The translations under genes and the position numbers were made by a program. Positions 22,757 to 35,897 of a stretch of DNA of 61,721 nucleotides are shown one piece after another (the stretch's first letter is position 1; the number at the start of each line of letters is the position of its first letter). This stretch comes from Phoronis australis (Eukaryota > Phoronida > Phoronidae). The notes beneath the pieces are model-generated. The model did no database searches, had not been told where the DNA came from, and was given only the letters and a program-made list of their open reading frames with translations. The DNA is taken from NCBI GenBank assembly GCA_002633005.1, contig NMRA01000904.1:10069-71789 (forward strand), read 5' to 3'.

Positions 22757-24090
22757 TATTATCTTTCAACATTGACGTCAATTTTGCATTAGCAGATAAC
22801 AGAATGAGGATTGGTTGCAATCATAAATCAGGGTTTAGTAAGCTTTAAAGGTATTAGAAAAGTCGGCGAAAAAAATAATTAACGAACACAATGAAATTCT
22901 TAAATATTTATTGTTTTTACAATCATAATCCTAACACGCTTGCTTTTATAGTCACATGTCAACACAAGTAAATAAATATGCTTTTAAAAAACACATTCCA
23001 AAAGGTGAAGGCAGGCCAGCCTCACTCGAAACATCGCAAATATGCCCAACTGGTCGTAAAAGAACGCCGTCGGCATTATCTCTATTGATACAATTTATGG
23101 AAATTGCCTGGGTAACAAATCCTGTTCTCAAATTGGTTCCCAAGTCAGCCTTCACTTGTGATTGCACTTGTGTTGAGAAGTTGACTTGCCTAAAATATAT
23201 AAATACTCTTAATTAACTTCCTGCAAGCAATGTTGAAATAATATAATAGACATCAAGCCAGTCAAGGTAGGTAGGTGGCGCCAAGTTTTTTGACTATATC
23301 ACGGAACGGTTCGCACAAATCATGGGCGGCACACCATATGGGGATGGGGGGGGGGGGGGCGTTNCTATAGCCCTCCTTTTTTCGTGCTGCGCCACCCATG
23401 TAGGCATATTTCGTGGAAAGTGACTTAAGTTTTAAGCATGGCCGTTTGATTTACTCACCCAAAGTTACTGAATAAAATTGGTTGCCGTTTGGAAATAAAT
23501 TGTGCAAATCATCCGAGAAGCTAGCAGTTATGGGTCTATTTTCAGACCCTTAATTGTCCTTAAGCTGCGGTGAGCTAAAATTATTTTCAGAAATAATTGT
23601 GTGGTACATGTATGTCAGATGATAATTTTGACAAAAGCCTAAACATATGTACCAAATGATTTTTTAAGACTGTTCCCGGGATCGTCTTGCACCCGTATTC
23701 TGGCAAATCGCGCACTAATTCTTGAGAGACTATTTGGACTTATTACCCTAACGTGGTACCGTACAAAGGTCCAACAACTTAACATTATATTCGAAATGAC
23801 AGCTGTACGCTTCTTCAAAGTTCATCTTTGTCAAATCTCAACGCACACACCAACATAACTGCATACCATCAGCCAGCAACTTTACGTACATGACAGACTC
23901 GGTGTTAGCTTGAACTCCGGCATATACGTACAATGAAGGACAGCAGAACTCAAAATTAACACGCAATTTACGTGGTCGAGATCGAGACACGCTATCTGGA
24001 CTTCGATCTCTTAACAATCTTCGCGGAATCTTCCTTTCCTGAATTTGAGTGCCTACATATGTCAAACAGGCAAATGGTCTTTTAGCGTAT
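22757..24090. other. Unassigned sequence with a palindromic repeat
   Basis: Holds one copy of the GGGCGGCACA..GTGCTGCGCCACCC repeat at 23321-23402, with a G15 run and a single N at 23364. The open frames at 22952-23216 are not recognisable. Confidence 0.4.
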
Positions 24091-24094
24091 TAGT

Positions 24095-24830
24095 CTCTTT
24101 TCTCTTTTTGGTTTATTAATGACCTTTCTGATAACGTGTCATGTAGCACGTGACTTTATGCAGATGACTCGACACTTGTTTATCCTTCTTCAAGAGGCAG
24201 CCCAGAGAGTTTTTTGCATCTACACCAACGACTTCATAATTCTCTCTTTTATACAGACCCATCCTACGTCCTCATTTGAATCTAATGATGAAATAATTCC
24301 TAGAAAACAGTCGCACAGACATTTTGGTATAGTGTTAGACGAAAAACGTTCCTTCACACCTCACGGTTGGGACCTCATACAAAAATCATAAACTTTTTAA
24401 TAAGTAAGTAATCCTCTAAAGCTTGTCTATCACCATCTTAATTCTAAACATTTAGTAGTCCTGTTCAAATCCTTTATACTTCCACATATCGATTATTCTG
24501 ATTTTATATACCAGTCTGCCAACACTGGTGTGCACCAGCAATTAGAGAAATTACATTATCAAGCTGCTTTACACAAAACTGAGCATTACAGGGTATTCCA
24601 TAGTGTCAAGGTGTTGAAGAGTATCAAGTGGCCCAAACTGTCTGATCGACGCAATGTTCACATGACCACTTGTACTTTCAAAGCACTAAACAATGTAGAC
24701 ATTGCTTCTGTTAATCAATATACTAGACAAGGCAATGGTACCCGTTTGAGATTTGCCGTTTGTGAAATTCCTCCTTCGTTCAGTCAGGAGCGTGCTGTGC
24801 GCTCCTGCGATTGAAAGTATTGGAGTCCTT
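24095..24830 (+). pseudogene. Non-LTR retrotransposon reverse transcriptase fragment
   Basis: The plus-strand frame reads FINDLSDNVSCST, TGA, LYADDSTLVYPSS, so the catalytic YADD box is present but preceded by an in-frame TGA. Downstream, in another frame, come HFGIVLDEKRSF (the K.LGI..D..L.F box) and, after a further shift, FILPHIDYSDFIYQSANTG and HQQLEKLHYQAALH, then WPKLSDRRNVH. These are the thumb and post-RT segments of Jockey/CR1-like LINEs. At least two frameshifts and one nonsense codon make it dead. It appears unrelated to the RNase H fragment at 19.9 kb. Confidence 0.75.
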
Positions 24831-27799
24831 TTTTATTGCATTTGAGGAAGCTATTTTGAATGAGCAGCAAACAGGGTCACACCGCAAGCTACATTTGTTT
24901 GCGTGACCTTCCTGTTACCCCCTACATTTGTCATTCTTTGAAGTATTCCACACCCGCGGTGTCCCACTGTGTTTGTTACTGGCTTTTGCTCTGTGGTCGT
25001 AGTACTGGCTCATCCCACTAGAAACTGAAGCCAGAATGTTTCGAAATACCGTGTCTTTTAATCATGCCTCTTGGTCAGTTACTTTATCAATTTTCTGTTG
25101 AATGTTGAACTTTGTTCCGAGGATTCGAACAGAATGGAATAACAATTGTCAATAACGGAAGACGTGCTCCCCAAGCACAGCGAATTCACCAATATTTAAA
25201 AAAGCTTTAAAACTGTTTCGCAATTTTGACATCTCAGTATCTCTGACACAATTCTCGTTGCCTCACCGAAAACAACAAAGCACTGTACCGATCGAGATGC
25301 AGTCTTCCTCAACACTAACAAGTTCGGGGACTACTTTAGTAATGTCACTACTAACTGAAAATGTGGCGACCATCAATCTTAACGTCATATTTTTTCAATT
25401 GTTCCCTAATCGAATGCTAGAGGAACTTTCTCTTTTTGCACTCGGTGAAAACCATTTAATTGAAAATGCTCTCAATTCTTGTAATGATATTTCTACTTAT
25501 TAAAGTTACATTATTCTTAAATGGTAGTCTAAACTTCGAAGTTTTTCTCAATGAATTCCTCTTAAAAGCAGTAACTTTTTATGCATCGTATATAAATTTT
25601 GTGGCATCTGGTGTCCGTATCTGAGCAATCATTGTTTTAATATTTGTTATAGCATATCTAAGAAATTTTTTTTACGCTTATAGTAGGTACTATTTATATA
25701 GTTGTATGTGTACTACTTTCATCTATGTACTGTCTACAATCCAGATACACTGTACATGTATAATGCTTTGCAATTTCTGGGTTTGTCGTAATTTTCCTTG
25801 TATGTTCTGTATATTCTTCATTAAATATATATTACCCTAAAATGGTTTTAAGCTGATTGCATGATTTGTCAAGAATGATCGTATATTCTCACATAGTGTT
25901 AGCCAGCATCCAGGTTACTAGAAATTTTGAAAATATAAGTGTTATCAAATATATATAACCAAATTGATACATCATAATTCACAATATATCAAAGTTAATG
26001 TACAGCAAATCGATTAGTATTTCTGATTACTTATAATTTTGCTTTCTGTTGACAGCCTCAGTCGACTGATTGAAAGCACAAGCTCGTGTAGTTTAACTTT
26101 GAGGCCTCATCATAATCCTGGCCAACACCCAATAGAACGCAGTATGATGTATAACCACCAACATATTGTGAAATGTTAACCCCACTTTCATTGCCGTTGA
26201 TTCGGTGTTTTTCCTATTACAAACCAAATTCTCCTGAACACAAATGACGCTATTTTCCACGGCATAAGTCATGCGTAAAGGGGGTGATTTCCAAAACTTC
26301 AAAGTGTTTTTGATGGGTGTGGTGTATGAACAGTGAATGATTTGACTTTTGTCCATTTTAAGTGGTCTCACCAAGAGAAAACTTCCAATTTACTCTGAGG
26401 GATATTTTTTTCTGTGGCAGTGCTGTGCCTAATGACCACAGGGATTTTTTACAAAACAAGACGACAAAAAATGCGTGTGTTATTGCCTGAAAAGGTCGGC
26501 GTCACGTTAAAATTATTTTGTAACCAGTCCAAGGTGAACATCCTGGCAATCTACTTATTGCAGCTTTGTTTACCAACTCATAAACAATTCTTGTTGCTTT
26601 ACAGAGAGAATTACGGTTAGACATCGTCTATTGTCTAGCAGATGTTAGGCATAGTGGCTACGTTTAGTGGGTGGCCATGGAGTGCACATATTACGATCTA
26701 CTGACATCTTTACATTAAATGATAATCCACGGAACCTTCGTTCAGATGTGGTATGTATTTGTTATATGGAATGTTGTCCACTACATGCCCATGGACTTTA
26801 ATGCAGCCTATAGTATACTCTTAGCAGAACAGATAGCCAAGGTGAGGACTGAAGCAAGATTTAGTTAAAAGCGGGGATTTGATGACAACATTAGCGGAAA
26901 AGCAGCAAAACAACTAAAATCTTACAGCATTTTTAAATATGCGCGTCAACCGAAAATTTCATAAAACAACAGAACTAAGGTTCATGTATACAGTGCCCTC
27001 CTTACCTTAAACTTTCGAAATCCATGCTGAAATGTACGTTGTTTGCAATTGTAGTAAAGCAATTCTATTGATCAATCATGACCATGAAAATTAAAGAAGA
27101 AATCACGAAAACGAAAGCACACTAGAGAGTGGACATAGGGTGAAATAGAATGAAACACTTAGAGGTCGACAACGATTGCAACAACACTAACGACCTCGGC
27201 AACCTTGACACCAATGGAACGTACCATCAAAAATACATTGATGATTCAATTAATGAAAGGTAATCGTCAAATCAGAAAACCTCGAATAACTCGAGAGTTT
27301 ATCTAGAAATCGATGACGCACTCCAGATATATCTGCATACAAAACTTCAGAAAATGACTTCCATGGATCGAGGACATCTAGAATTCCACAATGAATTATT
27401 CGAAAGATGGACGGCACAGAGCCACCATGCGTTGGATTTCTACCAAAACAATAGGCCTGGAACATTTTATGAGATACACAATGTGTTTTATTCCACAACG
27501 ATCAAACACTAAGAAATGGCACCTTATCGTAGAACGAGTATGGTAGACCAACAAATGTACAGCTAGGAATTAATCAAAAGTAACCATTCTTTTTTCTGAG
27601 TACATTGTATTTAATCTCGACCAATGTGCTATATGTATGACATGAGAAACGAATCAAGTAAACAGAAGCCATTGGATAAAATCGAATAACTGGAAAACAA
27701 TAGGTTGCAGCGATCAACGGAAAACATACACTGGACAGCTGTTCACAAGTCCATCCACACATCAAATTCCACAAATAATCATTCAAGAAGGGTAGAGAC
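24831..27799. other. Long AT-rich stretch without recognised gene
   Basis: The first part may be LINE 3' sequence. I found no motif in the open frames at 25258-25503, 26093-26374 or 27250-27498. Confidence 0.35.
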
Positions 27800-27894
27800 A
27801 TGGCTCCGAAAAATCGAAAAATCGCAACTGCTGTATCATGTGTCGCCGATTTCAAGACTGGTAGCCTACAACAGCTGTACGACGGTAAGGGTTT
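27800..27894 (+). CDS. Possible first coding exon, unidentified
   Basis: ATG at 27800 starts MAPKNRKIATAV, continuing through SLQQLYD to GACG/gtaagg, a strong donor. There is no recognisable domain and no second exon, so this is only a candidate. Confidence 0.3.
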
Positions 27895-27950
27895 AAAACA
27901 GTAGCGTGTGAAGTTTGGTAATCCCCACGGCAACTTTTTAGTGGATGCAT

Positions 27951-27971
27951 CTCTCTCCCTCTCTCTCTCTA
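27951..27971. repeat. CT microsatellite
   Basis: A run of CT dinucleotides with one CC interruption. Confidence 0.8.
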
Positions 27972-28501
27972 CTCAAATGCATGTGCAATAGAATAAAGTA
28001 AAAAAGATGAAACATGAAATAGAAACCTTATACAATGAACTACAAATCAGTAACAATTTTAAAAAAAATGATTTCTATTAATGATGTGGATACCCGGGCT
28101 GTCGCCCCCCCCCCCTTCTACATGTATACTGGTCTCAAAGGAAAGCATTGCCACAATATCTCAAAAGTCACCTGTTCGGAACACCTCAGTTGTATTCTGT
28201 ACTCAATAACATTACGGGTTACGTGGGTGAATGTCTTATCCTAGATTGCACATGTCGTTCACAACATTAGCGATATCACTTCGAGTTTAAAAAGTTTGCA
28301 GTTCGCACATAGATGTCATCAAGCGCTAACTTGGACAAATCAATCGTCTGCGTAAAACATCATACATTTGAATGTATAGTGGAGAGCGGAAAATAAGGAC
28401 AGGAACTCTCAAAAATAAATTCGAGTTCGATTTCGAATATCGAGATTATACCTGCGACATGATACACTGGGTTGCAAAAGTCTGTCATCACAGGCCAATC
28501 C

Positions 28502-29892
28502 CTGGGCCCGGTCTCCAATCTCCGTACTCAGACTCATACTCATACTCGAGATTTCATACTCAAAATCGTGCTCACTGGAGTCGTACTCAAAAAAGCGTAT
28601 CTAATGTCGTATTTCGAGTAGACTCCAAACCTACTCAAATCTGACACTCATACTCGAGTTGCTATGGAACTCTTTATGATGTGAAATGCAAAATCACGCA
28701 AAGACGCCCTGATTCATCGCTCCCTATTGGAATAGGCCACCCCAGGAACTAGGCCTACATTATCGTCTGCTGTCGCTATAACTACAAGATTATGTCTATG
28801 ACGTGGAATTCTGAGTGTTCTGTAACTGTTATTCATTTTTTAGTTTCAATAAATATTCTTATGTCATTTCTTTGATACATTTGGCAATTATTAAGCTTTA
28901 CTTCTTGAGTTCCTCACCCAGTCCCGAAAATGTCTTAAGAAAGTTTTTAACAGCTTATCACATCACATCTCTGTTGCTAATTTACTTTGACATAAAACCA
29001 ATTGCTGTGTAGGCCTACGCTGATGTCAAACTTTGATACTGTATCGTGTATTTTACTGGGATGTATTAGGTGAGTTGACATTTGGCACGTGAGTTAAAAA
29101 ACAATACTTGTGCAGGCATTCAGAGTTCACCAGTGGCAGTGAACGGGACGAGAAGTCTACTTAGAAATTGGCTAACAAAATCTGGTATTCCATTTGGGAT
29201 TGATGAATTATAGATGAGTAAGTTATGATGAGAAATGTACCTGACAGGGAAGCCAACTTTTTTAACTTCCCTCCCCTCCTCGTCTTTTGGAAACCCTACA
29301 AAACGTAGGCACACATACCGAAATAAGGGCAGCACAAACTTCTCACACGACTTTTCCCACAACTGCTTTCGACGCTTGTTATGACTCGCCGACAAGGGAT
29401 TACAATGCGCCTGTTGCCAGGAATTGTAGAGGTAGAATGGCGGGCATAACATACAGTGATACGGCGGGTTAATAAGGTGACGAATAAGAAGATTTAAGAT
29501 GAATACTATTATCTCTAAACTGAAATTGAAGTGCTGAGATACGGTAAGAGGACTTATTTTTTTAGATTTGCTGTGTTTCTTGGTTCCCTTTAAATATTTT
29601 GTTCTCTGGCTCGTATTTATTTTCGAGTTCGATTTTAAGCACACTGCCATACCAAACTTGAAATTTGAGCATAGACTCTAAATTTTTACTCAAAATCGTA
29701 CTCGAAATATAGATGAGACAAACTTCAGTTCGAGTACACTCGAAAACTGAGTACGTGCTCGAAATTTCGAGTACAGATTTTTCGAGTATGACATTGAATA
29801 CACCAAAGCTGAGTCTGTACTCGAGTTGAGTATGAAGTGTGAGTTTGAGAATGATTCGAGTCTGAGTACGGAGATTGGAGACCGGGGCCTGG
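28502..29892. mobile_element. CTGGGCCCGGTCTCC element, copy 1
   Basis: Starts CTGGGCCCGGTCTCCAATC and ends GATTGGAGACCGGGGCCTGG. Inside both ends lie arrays of GAGTAC/CTCGAG-type words (about 28520-28670 and 29690-29870). Copy 2 at 51938-53533 is in reverse orientation and matches both the ends and the middle. I could not define a target-site duplication. The 176-codon minus-strand frame (29120-29650) is not open in copy 2, so the element looks non-autonomous. Superfamily unknown. Confidence 0.7.
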
Positions 29893-31514
29893 GCATTCTA
29901 ATGAATTCTGAAATTTCATGGCATGACTTGCTGGTATGATTATTATGTAAGCGCATTCACAGATACGGAGCCGCTCTGACCGCACCCAGAACAACTCTTG
30001 CACGTCCTTAACCTTAAATTGCCTTGCGGAAGTGAACGTTACCACCAGGTGGGGCAAACTTCAGTGAAACAGCCAATCATTCTTAGTTTGAAAGACATAC
30101 GACTTGCCGCGTGCGAGAAGTTCACACATACGGAAATAAAGGTTCACCGAGGGGAATCCAAGGCCACGGAAATACCCAAGGAAACACCCAACTTTCATCA
30201 AATGAAATTAGAAACAGACAACCGTGTGAAGGTATCAATAAATTTCTTTTTAACTGCAGGAGCAATTTTGTTATTAGTATTTTGATTGTCAAAACTTGAC
30301 AATTACCACATTACGCGTTGGAGAAATAATTCTTTAAAAAATGGTGTGGCACAAGTTCAACAAATTCCTTTGTAATTCTCACTCAGCACATTGGCAGCAA
30401 AAATTTCGTCTTCAGAAAGCGTATCTTTTGGAACCATTTGTATCAAATGGATGAGCATCATGAAAATGGCTTTCAGTTTCCCTTTTTTCCGGAAAAGAAA
30501 TGCTTCAAAATTACTAAACATAGATGCGTCTAAGGCTACAGGCAATGCTAATATCTATCAGTGTCCCACACTACATACGGGCACCTCTCTCTCGCTCTCA
30601 TTTTCAATAGAATATTAGCACAATATAATAACTTTTTGTAAACGAAAAACTCTCCGATTTTCAAAAAGATGACTCAAATTATTGTATATATCGTTTTCCA
30701 CTGACCGATCCACGATGTCATATGAGGTGATGCTCTGCAGGAAAATGTCAGCCTCACCCCTAAAAACGGTAAGGCCGTGACGGTCCTGTTAACCGGTATT
30801 GTGACGGCACCCTATGTTGCCCGTAAACCACCAACTTACTTATCAGATCTCAGGAAATTTCAGTTTATTTTTCAGATTCACGAAGGTTTGCTGCAATATG
30901 GGAAGTGCAAAATTCCACGTACCCGAATGTACCAAAACGTTTACTTACTTAATGCTTCAGGATTGTCTGGTTCAAGCGTCTCAGTTTCTGTTCCCGTGTA
31001 GGGGAGCTGCAAACAGAGCTGTGATTAGTTTCCGGGTTCGTAGTGCCGTAGGCACCGTTTCTCTTATAAAGAGGCCAGTTCGGCGTTTTGCTCCAAGCCA
31101 GACATTGCCCACTCCATTTCTACGTTAATTTGCGTTTATTGTTCGATTCGTGTGATCAAACATAAAGAGCGTTATCCGTTAAAAACTGATAAGTCAACCT
31201 AATACGTAGTCGATGTGTCTAGGATGTCACAGTAGGCGGTACTGAATCACGACTACGTAATAGGGTTTCATTGTTTTAATGATTTAATCTCGCTTACCAT
31301 AACGGGTTCAGAGTGTTGTGGGGGCCCAACTGTCAGAAAGCGAGGATCTTGAGGTGGTAGTGAGAATTTTTCATCTTTATTTTCTTCCGCAACCTCTCTG
31401 AAAACCATACTGCACTGTACCCGATGGTACGAAGGATAACGAATGAAATTTAATGTGAAATCTAAGCCAAAATAATAGTTCTCGCCAAAAATAAACCTGC
31501 TAACACTCAAAAAT
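29893..31514. other. Unassigned sequence
   Basis: The plus-strand frame at 30814-31128 and the minus-strand frame at 31268-31564 carry no recognisable motif, and I cannot support a gene. Confidence 0.35.
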
Positions 31515-31661
31515 AAATACACAAAACGTACCGAGCGTGGCGCACATGAAGTAATATCCCACATTCCGCGTATTTGAAGGTCTCGGTCGATACGCGGAAT
31601 AATGCCGAGTTGGATATCATTTCATGTACGCCACTCGAGGTACGGGGTACGTTTTGTATTT
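31515..31661. repeat. Long imperfect hairpin
   Basis: The left arm 31515-31573 (ACAAAACGTACC, GTGGCG.ACATGAA, ATTCCGCGTAT) pairs with 31589-31661 read backwards. The loop is about 15 bases. Probably a MITE or the junction of two inverted ends. Confidence 0.65.
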
Positions 31662-31698
31662 ACATGTATCCCATACGCATCGAATTCGTAAGTTTCTT

Positions 31699-32215
31699 TA
31701 GGGCCTTTCATACTAACGTCGACGCGTCGATGGTTTGGGGAGTTGCGGTCAGTATGAACGCTTAACTCCGGTCCTGGATCGCAGTTAAGAGCTCCAGTTA
31801 ACATCGCAGTTATAGGTGGATTTAAGACCGCAGCGTCGACGCTGCGGTGCAGTATGAACGCTTAACTCCGGTCCAATCGAAGTTATCTCCAGGTGCCACT
31901 GTTATCGTCAGTTACAGAGTAGTGCCGTCACTAATAACTACTTATTTTTGGTTTAATGATAACCAATCGATTTAAAAATGAGTTTTATATCATTGAGCAC
32001 ATTTAAATGTTCCAAATTGTCACATTGAAAAAATCTTAGCGTGCAGCGCTACCTTGCGATAACTTCTATGACGTCAGCGTCACCAACCCTTTACTTCGAT
32101 GGTCATTAAATACCGAAGCCAGTATGAACGGTCCAGTTAACTGCGCTGTTTACGTCGACGCTCCGCTCAGACCGGAGTTAAGTCAATATAGGCCCTTTCA
32201 TATTGACTTAACTTA
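31699..32215. repeat. CAGTATGAAC / GGCCCTTTCATA repeat block with hairpin
   Basis: CAGTATGAACGCTTAACTCC occurs at about 31749 and 31851 and in altered form at 32119. GGGCCTTTCATACT lies at the left and GGCCCTTTCATATT at the right. 32176-32213 is a perfect hairpin: 14-base arms AGTTAAGTCAATAT and a 10-base loop. Likely one or two small DNA elements. Confidence 0.55.
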
Positions 32216-32899
32216 TTACCTTAACTTATTAACTTATTACATGGCCGTATTTCCCTCGACAGATTCGTATGGGATAAAAAACAATCTTTTTGCTAAAATT
32301 CTCATACACTTCTGTCTTTTCAGTAAAAAGTAATGTGATGAAAAATGTGTGATCATCCATTAGGTGTTTGATTCTTTTTTAAGAAATAAATATTTAAATG
32401 GTAGTTTGATGTGGAGCCCTAAAAATATCCATATATGGGGCATTATGTGGGCTTATCCGCTTAATGGGAATTTTCAGATACTATACCTTATACACAATTA
32501 TCTAAACGCACAAGCAAACATGGTACCTAAAATGTTCCACTTTTGAACAAAATGTTGCCAAAATGTACGACTCTTACAAGAAGAAGTATCAAGTTAAGTA
32601 ACATGAAAACGGAATGACATGGAAGAAAACGTTGGTGGCTTGTTGGGATTTAATCTTGAATGATCTTATCAATTTAAAGTTGATGCTGTTACTGATACCA
32701 ACCCAGCACGACAAAATGAGTCTTAAGTCGGAAACTATATTTCCAGACCAGACTGCAAACAGTCGCTTTTCGGTGAAAATTAGGTCAAAATCTTTTTATT
32801 GCAGATTATGACTATTTATTCATTCTACTTCACAGAACATTTCTTTAAAACAAGCAAACCTCATTTTAAACCTTATTTATTTCATTTTGAAACACATCA
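32216..32899. other. Unassigned AT-rich sequence
   Basis: No gene or repeat was recognised. Confidence 0.4.
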
Positions 32900-34262
32900 C
32901 TTTCTCCACAACTCGTGAAATTTCATCAAAATTTGCCGGTTTTCGTGGCCACATTTTTAATCACTCGATAACCCAATTCACTCGTAAAAAATGTCAACAG
33001 AAAGGTCAAACTCTGCTCAGTATGCATGTACTAAGCTCTTTGAGTTTTTTGTCCTATTATTAGTCGCAATTTCATCTTTTCCATTCGGGGTGAATTCAAC
33101 AGAAGTGCCACTCATCAGTCTTTTAGCTAGCAACGACCTTTTAACCTAATACATCGCTGATCTCATCTCATTCGCTAGAACTAGTCAAGTGGGCGTGAAA
33201 TCGTGAGGTTGCGAGGCCACGGCGTGTTGACAAGACAGTAAGGTGGCTGATCGTCGTGTAGCTGATATCTGATTAACTCTTGCTGCTCACTGCCGTATCA
33301 ATATCAGCAAGAATTAACTGAACTCATCGAACAGCACATTTGTGGATGGAGACAAGGACGAATTTCATGACTGCGACGAGTCGTCTGACGACAGCAACTC
33401 GTCGCAACATGAGTTTCATGGTCGACCCATCGTGAATACGGTTATGTTGGATTGGAACAAGCAGAACTTGAAGAAAACAGTCCTGATTAGCTTAATCGCA
33501 GAACAGTGTCTTCTTCCTGCGAATCCAGTGGATAGGGGTGCAAGCAGCTGAAAGTTACTGCAAGAGAGAACAATCTTCGACAGGGCTGCATCACTCAGTG
33601 TGTCGTCGAGGAAATCGTTGCTGTGCAGTTGTTAGTGAAGGACTTGGAAAGGGATGAGTGATGTCATTTATTTTTCAAAATTATTTATACTAGCGTAAAA
33701 TTTTGAATTATTGTGAACAAAAGTCAGCCAATAGTATTTATTTTGTAATTTACAGGACTTTATTTTATTAAACTTTTCCAAAATACACTTTAACTACTTT
33801 TTTACTAACGGCAACCCCTCCTGCCAAAAGTGGACTTATCCCGTATACATTAGCTGGAAAATTTATTGACCAAGTTGCTGTAACCCAACATGAAGATCAC
33901 TCCTTTTGGGCCGAAATTACGTAATAAGGTCAATATGTTTTTCTAATTATTGATTATTTTTATTTGTTTATGTTGTTGTGTGTACTAATTAGTCTAAAAT
34001 GTAGCATTCATTTGCAGGTTGCTAGGGAAATTTTAAAGACACTATTAGCACTTTTTCTCGGCCATTTTCCTTGACTTTTGTAAGCTCTAAATTTGTGCTT
34101 TCTCCGACTAGAAATGGCAATAACTCGGCCATTTGTTAAGATAAGGACATGTTTTTTGCATCAAAATGATCAGAAAATACTGTATTTTCATAAACAATAA
34201 CAGTTACAAAAATGACAAATCCCTACTTAAGAGCCATTTTGTGGTGCTGGATGACTTTTTGC
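32900..34262 (+). repeat. Dispersed repeat R, copy 2
   Basis: Direct copy of 5024-7010 without the 648-bp insertion. It keeps the acidic open frame (33327-33551) and the empty integration site near 33245-33261. Confidence 0.75.
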
Positions 34263-34754
34263 TATAATTTTACCAATCATTCAGTGACATATTAGTGAAA
34301 AGTGATCAATCACGTTCTACAGGTTTTTTACTTTCACAAAAGATGTTTTTCCAAAGGTAATGGTTTTGTACATATTTCGGTGAATAGGCAAACTTGCCAT
34401 AAGGGTCTTACGTAAACTTATAAAACATGATAGTGGAGCGAGCCTTTAAAGATTATCAATTACTGCATTTCTTAAAAGTGAAGCAAAAAAACGTAAACAA
34501 GTTAGAAAACAGTATAGTGAAGTTACTGGTAATCTTAAAAGTCGACCCAGACCGGAGCTCAATCAGACATGCCAAGCTCAAGGGATGCAGAGAAAGATAA
34601 ACATTTAACGTTCGGAAACTGTATTTCTGGCCGGGAGTGAGACGTTGAAACGTTCTTTCTTCTTTATCTGTATAGGTTGTGAAAGTTTCCATCTCGTTTA
34701 AGTACAGGAAAAGCAGGAGTTGTATGAGGACATTTGATTGCATATACACAGTGC
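34263..34754. other. Downstream of receptor gene; unassigned
   Basis: Lies beyond the stop codon of the minus-strand receptor gene, so part of it is presumably 3' untranslated region. No clear poly(A) signal was chosen. Confidence 0.35.
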
Positions 34755-34912
34755 TTACTTTAACTGCGTTACCCCGCGATTATTCTTTCTCCAGTAAACG
34801 ATGGCGCAAAAGGATGCCACTAGAGCTGCCATGCTTGCAATGACGACTCCAATGACTACTGCCGACTCCATTACGGCGCCACCACTTTTATCGAAAAAGG
34901 TTGCTGTCTTAT
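34755..34912 (-). CDS. SEA/EGF receptor, last exon: transmembrane helix and tail
   Basis: Acceptor ctcatctttcag, then DKTATFFDKSGGAV (the D is completed by the preceding exon), then a hydrophobic helix SAVVIGVVIASMAALVASFC and AIVYW, a positive stop-transfer RKNNRG and the end VTQLK before TAA (34755-34757). This is a type I membrane anchor with a cytoplasmic tail of only about eleven residues and no obvious signalling motif. The entry phase (1) fits the exon at 35679-35897. Confidence 0.75.
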
Positions 34913-35097
34913 CTGAAAGATGAGAATAAGCAAAGGACGTGATGTGGTTGTCACGTGATTATTTTGAACAACAGTGTAACGGAGCAGACATATTTCGCCT
35001 TACTGTATTTTTAGCTACTATTTTACGGGCTCCATTGGCACTGACCCACTCGATTGTGTTTCAACACGTAATCGGTGGCCTCTGTTATGACTTTCCC

Positions 35098-35165
35098 ACG
35101 GGCGACACACCATAGGGGGCTGGTGGCTTTAGCCCCCACGTTTTTAGTGCTGCGCAACCCATGGT
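35098..35165. repeat. GGGCGACACACC..GTGCTGCGCAACCC palindromic repeat
   Basis: A short inverted-ended repeat with GGGGGCTGGTGGC and TTTAGCCCCCAC in the middle, lying in an intron of the receptor gene. Relatives lie at 23.3 and 48.8 kb. Confidence 0.55.
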
Positions 35166-35678
35166 CTATGATGTGACTTGTTCCATGGTTATTCGTGACG
35201 GGACCGGGCGAAATGTTTCAAAATTTGTGGAATGCTAAAGGAACCCGTGTGGACTTTGAAGAAGAAATTGTAGGGATCCTGTTTCGCGTACCTAAAACTA
35301 GAAGTATGTCATTTTCACGATCTAGCGACTGCAACTTTAGTCAACGGAAAGCGTCCGAGAAACGACGGTTTGACACAAGGGTCGCTGACATACTCCGTGC
35401 TCTCACATTTTGCGACGTATCAAGGCGTATTTAAACCATCAGCCTATATCCATTATGACTTGTTGAAACCCATTCACACATTTTGCGTAAAGGTGCATGT
35501 GTCTGGCAGGTTTCCCCTGAAGGCACAGGCGACCACGTGTCACCTCCTGCGGGTGTGCATGTGTGAAATTGAGAGTTACCCGTGTGCTGTTGTAATTAGA
35601 AATATAATCCTTGCCAAATCAACGGAATTTCATTAGTACGTAAGTATAGAAGTGAATCTAAACAAAACATTGGCTCAC

Positions 35679-35897
35679 CTATAGGCGGTATACACTGCTT
35701 TGGCTTTTCTTCCGTGAGTGCTAGAAATACACGTTTATTGGATGTACAATAAAAAGCGAAAAGACGAACGTCGGTATTAAAATCTATTAAAGTAATTCCC
35801 ACTTTCCAAGCAGTACCCACTTTATCAAGGGCAGGATACAGTCTGCCAGTATACAATGTAACACAGTCGGAACAAGCTATCGACGCTGTCTTTTTCA
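35679..35897 (-). CDS. SEA/EGF receptor, penultimate exon
   Basis: Exon ends CCTATAG/gtgagc (phase 1), joining the transmembrane exon as QCIPPI-D-KTATFF. Its content is KKTASIACSDCVTLYTGRLY, then DKVGTAWKVGITLIDFN, FAFYC and KPKQC, with four Cys but no domain I recognise. The acceptor is less certain: a phase-1 entry fits ...tataaag/TG, because TAG lies in frame just upstream, but the pyrimidine tract is poor. In order it follows the second SEA domain, placing it in the juxtamembrane ectodomain. Confidence 0.6.

Noticed and set aside
29120-29650. 176-codon minus-strand frame as a transposase
   Set aside because: No motif, and the matching stretch of copy 2 (51938-53533) is not open.
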